In this document: positions 55,175 to 64,000 of the stretch, piece by piece | Layout: each line of letters starts with the position of its first letter | Numbering within the stretch: the first letter of the stretch is position 1 | Origin: Miscanthus floridulus | Taxonomy: Eukaryota; Streptophyta; Magnoliopsida; Poales; Poaceae | Reading direction: 5' to 3' | DNA: 64,000 nt | NCBI RefSeq assembly: GCF_019320115.1 | Contig: NC_089591.1 | Location: 61,699,798 to 61,763,797, forward strand | The notes under the pieces: generated by a model | What the model saw: the letters and a program-made list of their open reading frames with translations, nothing else | The model's database searches: none | What the model was told of the DNA's origin: nothing | Translations under genes and position numbers: made by a program

Positions 55175-56890
55175 CTTTTCTTTTTCCTCGGCAAAAGCTT
55201 TACGTATCATTGTATTAAGTAGAAGAGTTTAGATAAACATACAACGCAACCGAGTGCCGAAGGAAGTCAACCTAACACAGCCGTAGTTGGACCATCCTAG
55301 TAAGAGACATCTATAATCGATATTATATTAAAGGAAACAACCAATACCAAAACAACGGTGCAACCTATGAGGTGACCTTACGTCTTCGCGGCTATCTGAA
55401 CCGAACGGCCGAGAAGAGCTCGTCTAATGTTTCGGCTTCGGACGCAGTCAGGTCGCCGCCGAAGAGCTTGTCATAGGCCTCCAACTCCGACGCGGATAGT
55501 GCTGATGGACCCTTGGTGGGTGAAGCTCATACGTTGCATGATCAGCACCTCACCCCACTTGCAAGCAGGTACTCGAGAGAGGGGCTGAGCCACTAACTGC
55601 ATGCTCCGCCACGACATCACTGGCTTAGCAGGAGGGTGCTTTGAAGGCTCACGAATCAGTGAAGAGTCCCTCTTACGCGTCACTTTGTTGATGAAGCTAC
55701 CAAGACGGCGTTTGGCGGAGTCGTCGTTGTCCTCGGTCGGGTGGGTATCCACCGGCGGTGAGTCGATTGCCTAGTGAATGGGGCGTGGAGGTGGTGTCCG
55801 CAACGCACAGGAGACCACTGTCGTCGGGTCCTCATTCTCTAGCTGGGGGGCCGTCATGGCCGGGGCCTCACCTTCTTGGGAGGCCACCGGAGGTGACAAC
55901 AGGCGCTCAGCAGAAGGCCGCACGACGATCCGACTGCTAGCGAGCGAGGCCGCGAACTCCTCCAACATCGGGTCCTCCGTGATGTCGTGACCATGCGTGG
56001 CTTCCGAGTACAGCGTCAACGTCAACGGGTCTGGCTGGACAATACCCGTCTCGTTGGACCGCTCACTGTGCCCAGGTTGAGCTTCAGCAGCAACCAAGGT
56101 GAAGGCCGGTGCTGCCTGTGCAACCGCTGCCGACCACATGTGACGCCTCCACCTTCGGTGCCGGTGACCACCGGTGGCCGGAACGGCGTTGCCCGACTCG
56201 ACCCATCAGAGTCATGCGAGCCACCATGGTCCGCCGGCACAGCGGAGCATGCGCGACGGGTGCCACGGAGAGGGCGTTGTGGCTGGCGGCCTATGGCACT
56301 TGCATTGCCCAAGCTCCGAGAGCCCAAGCGCCTTGGCTGCTTGCAGTTGCGCGCAATGTGTCGAAATTCCCTGCACCGCAGACAACGTTGGGGCAGCTTG
56401 CAAGTTGCCACCCAATGCGGCGAGGAGAGGCAATTGAGGCACTTGCCGTAAAGATCTGCCGGGATGCGCCTCGGTGGTTGACGACTCCCCGGCTGGCCTC
56501 CGCTTGCTGTCCCTCGTGGCTCAGCTGAGGCGGCCGTAGGTCGCGTCTCCTGACGGTGGAGGATCTCCCGCCGTCTATCGGCGTTGGGGCGGAGACCCGT
56601 CCGCAGCGTCCAAGGCGCTGGCGTGCCGGGATGCGGCCCTCCACTAGCCGAGCTGGCATGCCGTACAGCAGCTGCGGGCGCGGCCGACTGCGTTTCCCCC
56701 GCCTTCGGCTGTGTTTCCCCCGCCTTCGCCCATGACCCTGTCGGCCCACCTCCGCTTCGCCACGGCCCAGAATCACGATTGGACGAGTCTGGGTGCGCGG
56801 CGGGGACGCAGCGTCCGGCTTCACCGGGCGACGAGCTGCGTCCAGGTAGCCACAAAGATATTTTTTTTTTTAGATTTAAGCGCAGCATTT
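55175..56890 (-). pseudogene. LINE ORF1-like element B (zinc-knuckle protein, no ORF2)
   Basis: In minus orientation an ORF from 56888 encodes a basic, proline/glycine-rich N-terminus, then RIPADLYGKCLNCLSSPHWV with two CX2CX4HX4C knuckles at residues 150-163 and 169-182. The frame closes at 56022. The C-terminal part (PLSRVPACKWGEVLIMQRMS) lies in another frame at about 55610-55500, so at least one frameshift is present. The tail, AATACAATGATACGTAAAGC, parallels element A. No reverse transcriptase follows before the tail. Zinc-knuckle ORF1 proteins of plant L1 elements bind RNA; assignment to LINE rests on knuckles and tail. Confidence 0.55.
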
Positions 56891-58936
56891 CTTTGTGTGC
56901 GCGTCTGACCTACTACACTGTACTCTGCAGTAGCATTTGTAGCTACGAAAAACCGAAGCTGTGAACGACTACAGTGAGGATCGCGGTATGTTGTGTGCGT
57001 TGTAAGCAAGCAGCAGATCGACAGTGGCTTACGCCTAACCATATCAGCAACAGTGATCTGTCCGTGCCACGGAGTTATTTGCACGTACAGTATATCCGTC
57101 TGTACAGCTTTCTAGGAGTACATTTGAACAACCCTGCTTGCCCATTTCAGTTTCCAGCCCTACCAGGCTACCACCCCCAAATCATACCATACGCATGGGA
57201 AACAGTTCTTATTATTCCGCCATCGCCGTACGACCAAGCACGTCCCACAAACGATTTGTCATGTACCAATAAGCTGATCGAGCCTCCATGCGATTGATGG
57301 ATTCAGGTCCTAAACCCTGGCGTATCCGAGCTTGGGGGCAACATGGATTATTAAAGGAGAATCGGTAATGAGGTCACGCATGACCTCAATTCAAAGGTAC
57401 TTTGGTGAAGCAGTTGCATTTGATTATACCCAATATGTAAGCTAACCATGGGGGACCATGGTATGGTTCTAGAACCGTATGCGTACTTTATCAGTAAACT
57501 GACCATGATCTAGCAGTGGTCCTGTATGCTGGGCGAATGAACTGCAGGATCTGGGGAACACTGGCAAGGCGGTTCTGTTTGTCCTTGGGGGGAAAAATAA
57601 GATTTGCAATTTGTGCTGTGCTGTTTTTTGTCCCCTTCTTCTTCTTGAACGTAGCACCCACCAGCAGGGCGCAAGATTTTCCAGTACTGCTTGCGATTAA
57701 GAAATCCGCAATTTGTTCTTTTTGTTTAGGGCATAATTGTACTGCTTCTGAACCTTTACTGAAAGCTGGCATGCAGCCATATTTTTATCCATTATTACTC
57801 TGCGACCAACCTTACAAAATTAGGCCCGTTTCAAATGTACGTTAATACTGAATCTAGATATCAGAAATTTGATGAACTGAATGTAAGTACGTACCCAGCA
57901 GAAAATATTGCAGTGTCAACAGTTCAACACACATGATACGACATCCGACCTCTGAATTCTGATGCCGACCTCTTGTCGTTGGTGTACCTCTGAGGTTTTG
58001 ATGATAGAAAGGAGAGGTAAAGTTTGTAGTTGCTGATAGACAGATGATAAAAAGCAATGCTACCGCGAGAAGGAAGGTTCAGGAACGAAGCACTCGGAAA
58101 AGGAGGCGGCATCAAGCAAGTTGTAGGACAGTGTCTGTCCTTATTGTGACTTGTGAGCCTGAGCTGAGCGCTCCTATGTAGGCCCTTACAGCTTTGCCCA
58201 TTCGCGCCCATCAGCAACCCACGAATGGCCAATCATTGGGCAGCAGCGGGTTTGAAATTAAATTTCCTTCAGTATTCGTCTCCCGAAAGGTCGGATAATG
58301 TGGAGCGATAGCGTAGTACTCCGTATCATCTTCAGAACACCTTTACAGGTACAAGCACATGGAGACGCAGGCAAGTAGACCATGTTTGTGTGCACCGGCA
58401 TGTAGCCTGCCAGGCCTTGCATTTTCCTTGACTAACATTTACCTAGAGACGTCTACCATGTTTATTTGGGACAGTATCACTGCACTGTCCCTGAAGAAAA
58501 TGGATAGATATCACACTGCATCGTTACCTTCAGTGGTAGACTCTCTTGCATGTGGAGACTAATAGCCGTGCCAGCTTCATGCTGGCAGAGCTTGATCGCG
58601 TCTAGACAGCAACAACAGGTGGTCCCGAAGGCGAGTTGCCTTATCATTTTCTGCATTTTCTCTGAGATACGGAAGCATGAAAGCAATAACAATGATAAAG
58701 AAAAGTTGTGACGTTTGTCCTTCTTGTTCTCCGACCTCCCGGACCGTCTCTGGCATTTTCACCTCCCGCTTCGTACCGCCACGGCTTATCAATTTTATCT
58801 GAATCGGCGGAAACCTAGCCAGACTGCCAGAGTGGCTTCCATATAATCCGTTGAAATTTGCATCTGTAGCTAGTGTGTGTGTATATATTCTTAAAAACAA
58901 ATCTCTCAGCGTCCTAGAGAATTTGTAATCTATCTA
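56891..58936. other. Intergenic DNA, no supported gene
   Basis: Small inverted repeats occur, for example TGAGGTCA CGCA TGACCTCA at 57369-57388 and GGTTCTAGAACC near 57467. A minus-strand ORF at 58577-58900 has a hydrophobic stretch (LFFIIVIAFMLPYL) but no recognisable family or codon support. Nothing else is identified. Confidence 0.4.
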
Positions 58937-59080
58937 CCACTCTCTCAATTCCAAATTATAAGACATTTTGATTTTTCGAGATATATATTTCTTATAATGC
59001 ACTTAGATATATGTCTAAATACATAGTAAAAACAATGTATATAGAAAAATCAATACATCTTATAATTTTGAACGGGGTAT
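58937..59080. mobile_element. Stowaway-like MITE, degenerate
   Basis: The left end CTCTCTCAATTCCAAATTAT and right end CTTATAATTTTGAACGGGG are the two arms of the grass Stowaway family that begins CTCCCTCCGTTCC and forms a near-complete hairpin. Arms match with several substitutions over about 144 bp; the TA duplication is not certain. Confidence 0.7.
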
Positions 59081-59623
59081 TTTAGTATTTTACAACAAAA
59101 GAAACCTCCACATTAATTCTCAAAGACAAGAAATTATCACGTTAACCGGAGAAAAGCAAAATTAAAGTACTCCCCTACATGTTGATAAATTACCCGCCAC
59201 TTTATTATTAAGCAAAAGTTAACCTAGAAATATCTTTACATCTGTATCTCTATTAGCATCACGCATGCCATTATTTTTTTAAAAACACACATAATTAAAA
59301 AAGTACCTTATTTATATTAGCTAAGTGATTGAATCTATGTTTTGGAATAAAAAGGAATCCAAAGGTGCAATTACAACTATCTTTTGATATGAAGTATGAT
59401 AAAAAGGGACATAGTTCAATATAGTTCAATACAAGAGTTCAAAAAAATAAACATAGACAAAGTTAAAAAAAAGATAATACCTAATAGCATGAACTATGCA
59501 ACTAATAAAGGTGTTATCGGTAGAGTTCATGGTGCAATATTTGATAATTGGCGATGAAAATGAAGGATGACACATTGTTTTTCTTTGACCTGCTATACGA
59601 TTTATTCTTCATCTTCTAGCAGG
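59081..59623. other. AT-rich intergenic DNA, nothing identified
   Basis: AT-rich sequence without ORFs, terminal repeats or RNA-like structure that I can name. GCAGG (59619-59623) immediately before the gypsy LTR would be its target duplication; the partner lies outside the window. Confidence 0.4.
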
Positions 59624-61114
59624 TGTTGGGGACTAAATGTGTACACATCACCTTACTGTGAATTCCTCAGCAATGTTGGGACTGGCTGTTTCTTTGGCAA
59701 CGTTGGGACCGGTTGCATTCTCACGTTGGGGATTGCATCTTATTTTGTAAGACCCTGACACCAGGTGCATTCTACACCTAATCTCAGGCTCGGGGATTAG
59801 GTGTCGGGTACCATAAAACGGGGTACCCCGAGCATACACCAAGAGGGGCACTCAAATCCCGTCAACAACAAAGCTAGAGGGTAAGCCATGGGCTCACCAC
59901 CAGCCCCGTCCGAGCCCACCAGGCTCTCCACCTCGCCTCGGGCCTCGCACGGGAAGTCTCGGCGCCCTGACGCAATCTCCGCCTCGCGCGAGGCCTCTCG
60001 CGAGAGGTCTCGGCAAGGAGCCCAATCTCCGTCTCGCCCGAGGCCCCGTGCGAACAGCCTCGAATAAGAAAGCTATTTTCCGTATCGCTCAAGGCCGGCT
60101 TGTTAACAACCCGTCGCTTCCGCCTCGACCGGTCTTCTCGACAGCATGTCATGTCCCATTAATACGTTAACCACTCCCGCAATCTCAGCCGGACGACGGC
60201 TCGACACCGCGGAGTGGCCGACGGGACATGAGGTTGCATCAGCGCCATACCAGCTGAGACAGGGCACAGCGGGGATTACCGGCAACTGTATTCTGACGCT
60301 GTGCCCACGATCGGCGCCCGCACTACACTGTGCCCCGTGATCCCCGCCTCGAAAACAACACGACATGGGCAGCCTGGCCCGTGTCATCATCGCCTCTGAA
60401 CCAACACACCAGATCAACCGCTCCCTCCGGGCCTCGGTACTCTGCACCAGGGTCTCGGCTATCTCGGGATTCGCGTCTACCGAGACCCCCCGCCGCGGTT
60501 CGGCCTCGGCACCGACCAAGCCTCGGCCTCGCGCATAGTCTATCCACAGCGACCTACACGCTGACCGCTGCACTCGCTCCAAGGCAGCCCTGGAGCTCCC
60601 ATGACGCACAGGATCGGATGTGACCAGCACACCGCTCCAGCGCTCCAAGGACGGACCACCCCGACGACTACGCCGCCACAGGAACAGGCTACAGGGTTCG
60701 GACACGCCGCCTCTGTTCGCACGACATCGTATAGTTAGCATATGTACTACCCTTGTCCTCTCTTCAAACTATAAAAGAAAAGGACTTGGGCCATTTTTAG
60801 GGAGAGAGGTTCTCACAAAGAGCAACACTCTGTAACACGCGCACTTCCTTGCCGCTGGAGAGCAACGTTTCAAGCAGACCACATCACTCCCCGCCGAGAC
60901 CTGGGACTGGCTCCCTCTCTCACCTAGCTTGTAACCCCCTACTACAAGCACTTCGGTGCAAGGAATACAAGATCAATCTCCCAGACTGGACGTAGGGCTC
61001 AAATTACCCAAACCAGTATAAACCTTGTGTCTCTTTGCATCACCATCTGGAATCAGGAACACGCAGGACAAATTCACTTGTTGGTTGAGGACCCCTCGGT
61101 CCAAAACACTGACA
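59624..61114 (+). repeat. 5' LTR of a Ty3/gypsy element (Tat-like)
   Basis: 1491 bp from TGTTGGGGAC to CACTGACA. TATA box TATAAAAG at 60770-60777. The GC-rich middle part has many ORF shadows. Directly after it, TTGGCGCGCCAGGTAGGGG (61116-61134) is the primer-binding region characteristic of Grande/RIRE2/Cinful-like elements. Confidence 0.85.
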
Positions 61115-61172
61115 GTTGGCGCGCCAGGTAGGGGCCTCTATGTGTCAATTTTGTCATCCCAACAAGTTCCAG

Positions 61173-64000
61173 ATGGCAGACCCCGTACGACCGCTGCGTC
61201 TCGGCACGGTGGTCTGGTTTGGGAGCCTGGAGTTCATGTCTCTAGGGCACGAGTACGACATGGTACTTCTCACACCCCGAGCCCCGCTTGCCGACGACGA
61301 TGTCACGCACTGGCGGCCCAGGCGCAGGTGGCGCCCGGGCGGCCGTTCTCGCCGCGCTCGCCAGGCACGACGCGAGCAGGGTCACCCCGATGCCACGAAA
61401 ACCCAGGGCGACTCGCCGCTCTCAGCCGGCATCCCACGACCAGCTATTGGCGTAGGGTCCCTGGTTGGGGATCTGTCTAGCCTGAGCCTGGACAAGGGAA
61501 AAACGCCGGTGGCACCCGGCGACGCCCCAACATCAAGCTCCGCTCCACCACTCCCTGAGGAGCCAACTCCGGTAGAACAGAGCCCGACGACGGCACTATC
61601 TCCATACCCCTTCGGGTTGAGAAATGCCGCCGCATCTTATGCTTACGCCTATGCTTCCGCTCACGCAGATCTCTCGGAGCGCCGCCAATGCTTCGCTCTC
61701 AACTTCGACACCACCGCGTCGACCCACACCCACGCCAACTCCTCGGAGGAGGACGAGGCATGGGCTGGAGCAGATTTCTCTGACCTCCATGACTGTGAAA
61801 CCATGCACCGCTTCCTGGCCGCTAGTGACTATTGCTTTGGCTACTCCGATTCCGACGGTGAAAGTACTTACGATCCCACTCGTGAGTGCTTCCACGTTGG
61901 ACTTGGGATGCCAAGCATGGGTGACGAGGACGAGGGGGCAGACAACCGCACTCTGCTTCATCAGGGAACGGGCGATGCTACACCTTCATGCATTGTCCCA
62001 CCGGCAGCATGGAACGAGAACCTTGCCCTCGGACAATTCCGACGCCCGGACCTGGAACAACTCCGTGAGCTTCAGGCCAAGGTCGAGCACGATCGACTTC
62101 TTCTGCAATAGCTCCGAAACACTCTCGAGCAGGAGCAGCAAGGCCGCGGTGACGGCGGAGGAGCCCGGCAACGGGCTTGCGATGTGCACCACCGCATCAA
62201 CAACGATGAAGGGGACGATCGTCCCCCAATCTTCAATCGCGCTAGCCAGAATCTCGCGGCTGCAGCGATGCTAGTGTGCGCGATGCCCGAGCCCTCCACC
62301 ATGGAAGGACGACGGGTTCACGGCGAGCTCCGGGATCTCCTCGAGACCGCCGCGGTGTAGCAGGCTGAGAGTTCTACCTTTCGGCGGCGCGGTGCCATCT
62401 CGGACCTCCCCTCAACACCGCATCGGCAAGATAGGGAGGCCTCGGTTCATCCCGAGCCTGCTCGGGCGCCGACCATCAACTGGGTCCCCCCGGTCCACGA
62501 CTGCCTCGACAACCGACGTGAGGCCCAGGGCGACCACGAGGTGATCGGTCGGCGACGGCGCCACGACGGTGAGGGGCCCGCTCGAGGCTACCATCCGCAT
62601 CGAGGCGACCGATATGACAGTGAGGAAGACCACAGTCCTTCTCCTGAACCACCTAGCCCTCAAGTCTTCAGTAGAGCCATCCGCAATGCTCAGTTCCCAG
62701 CCTGGTTTCGCCAGCCAGCCAACCTCACCAAGTATAGTGGCGAGACCAACCCCGAGCTCTGGCTTGCTGATTACCACCTGGCTTGTCAGCTAGGTGGCGC
62801 AAACGATGACCGGCTCATCATCCGCAACCTCCCCTTGCTCTTATCAGACTCAGCGCGAGCCTGGCTCGAGCACCTTCCTCCCTCTCAGATCCACGACTAG
62901 CGCGACTTGGTTTGGATCTTCATCGGGAATTTCTAGGGCACATATGTGCGCCCTGGAAACTCCTAGGACCTTAAGAGTTGTCGCCAGAAACTAGACAAGT
63001 CTCTCCGAGACTTCATCCGGTGCTTCTCTAAACAGTGCACCGAGTTGCCCAGCGTCGGTGACTCAGAGATCGTCCATGCTTTCTCTCTAGCACCACCTGC
63101 TGAGACTTGGTCCAAGAATTAGGCCGGAATGTACCGCGCTCGGCCGTCGTGCTCCTCGACATCGCCACCAACTTTGCCTCAGACGAGAAGGCTGTAGGGG
63201 CCATCTTCCCCATGGACGACGCCAAGGGGAAGTGGAGGGATGAGGCCCCCGAGGCCTCGGTTCCCCGCCTCCCCAAAAGAAAGAAGAGGGATCGCCAGGG
63301 GAAGCGGGCCACCCTCGAGGCCGATATGGTCGCGGCCACAGAACGCAAGAATCCCCAAGGCCCCAGGGGCCCTAGACCTTTCAACGACATGCTTAAGAAA
63401 CCCTACCCTTACCACCAAGGCCCGGTCAAGCACGCCCTCGAGGATTGCTCCATGCCGCGGCGTTACTATGCTAGGCTCGGGCTCCCCGACGACGACGCCA
63501 AGCAGAAGGGCGCCGGTGACCGGGACGATGACAAGGATGACGGGTTCCCCGAGGTACACAATGCCTTCATGATCTTCGGCGGACCCTCGGCGTGCCTTAC
63601 GGAGCGGCAGCGAAAGAGGGAGCGCCGAGAGGTCTTCTCGGTCAAGGTGGCCACTCCTCGGTACCTAGACTGGTCTCGGGAGGCGATCACCTTTGATCGA
63701 GATGACCACCCCGACCATGTTTCGAATCCCGGGTAGTACCCACTTGTTGTCGACCCGATCATCAGCAACACCCGACTCTCTAAGGTATTGATGGACGGAG
63801 GCAGCGGCCTCAATATCCTCTACGCCAACACCCTGTAGCTCTTGGAGATCGACCGATCGAGGCTCCGAGGTGACGCCGCACCCTTCCACAGCATCGACCT
63901 TCCCGTCTGCTTCGGCACCCCTCCAACTACCGCAAGGAAGTCCTTACCTTTGAGGTGGTCGGGTTCGGGGGAACCTACCACGCCATCCTAGGGTGGCTGT
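61173..64000 (+). pseudogene. Ty3/gypsy gag-protease, decayed, truncated by window end
   Basis: From ATG 61173 (MADPVRPLRLGTVVWFGSLE) the gag frame runs to TAG 62109 and continues in frame with further stops (about 62358, 62898, 62931, 62964). The Retrotrans_gag core is clear: QPANLTKYSGETNPELWLAD and SARAWLEHLPPSQIHD (about 62717-62897). A frameshift near 63080 leads to 63107-63736, with VPRSAVVLLDIATNFAS and the zinc-knuckle remnant YHQGPVKHALEDC. TAG 63734 is followed in frame by the protease motif VLMDGGSGLNILYANTL (about 63786-63836) and another stop. RT and integrase lie beyond the window. This copy is clearly dead. Confidence 0.85.

Noticed and set aside
58577..58900. 107-codon minus-strand ORF with a hydrophobic segment
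   Set aside because: No recognisable family, no splice or promoter support beyond chance; left unannotated.
59874..60741. Several long ORFs in both strands
   Set aside because: They are inside the gypsy LTR and end at its TATA region.
1..64000. CRISPR arrays, operons or bacterial-type systems
   Set aside because: No regularly spaced direct repeats, no Shine-Dalgarno-led gene strings; introns and plant retroelements show a nuclear plant genome.

Overview
This is a nuclear window from a grass. The Sirevirus, Ty3/gypsy, PIF/Harbinger, Stowaway, Tourist, Helitron and Au-SINE sequences are all of types familiar from Poaceae, and their mix suggests Panicoideae/Andropogoneae (sorghum, sugarcane, Miscanthus, maize). 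The species cannot be fixed from the sequence alone. There is no prokaryotic or organellar character. Only two host-type genes can be supported; nearly everything else is transposon in several nested layers.

Layout. 0-0.9 kb: a small two-exon GRF zinc-finger gene (minus) whose upstream region carries three palindromic E2F-like sites. 0.9-5 kb: intergenic DNA with MITE debris. 5-12 kb: a tRNA-Pro-like pseudogene, an internally deleted gypsy pol fragment, and a PIF/Harbinger element (minus) split by a 4.0-kb solo LTR. 12.05-25.33 kb: a 13.3-kb Ty1/copia Sirevirus (SIRE/Maximus type, plus) with gag, pol and an additional 807-codon sense ORF (ORF3) before the 3' LTR. 26.25-30.26 kb: a complete ten-exon SH3P-type gene (BAR plus SH3, 370 aa, minus) with a short Helitron in intron 1. 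30.3-37 kb: nested MITEs, a second Helitron, a gypsy protease fragment, an Au SINE with perfect target duplications, and one unclassified ORF. 37-38.3 and 51-52 kb: two halves of a LINE ORF1-like element, separated by a second Sirevirus of the same family (38.35-51.0 kb, minus). 52-59.6 kb: a hAT element with perfect 8-bp duplications, a second ORF1-only LINE copy and further MITEs. 59.6-64 kb: the 5' LTR and decayed gag-protease of a Ty3/gypsy element that runs off the window.

The most interesting structure is the pair of Sireviruses. Both carry a palindrome-rich array (half-sites GACCGGAC/GTCCGGTC) upstream of the LTR TATA box. Both also carry a second, separate array inside the element, between pol and ORF3, followed by a GC-rich leader with a conserved GTAAGG splice-donor-like site. 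This looks like an internal, LTR-like promoter unit for ORF3 with a 5'-leader intron, which would let the extra protein be made from its own transcript. It is an inference from architecture and needs transcript data. The premature stops compared in these two elements are all explained by C-to-T changes on the coding strand, which fits decay of methylated DNA.

The two Sireviruses point toward each other and bracket the SH3P gene, forming a roughly 13-kb inverted repeat with about 13 kb between the arms. Sequence comparisons here were made by eye. Identities, insertion ages and expression were not computed.
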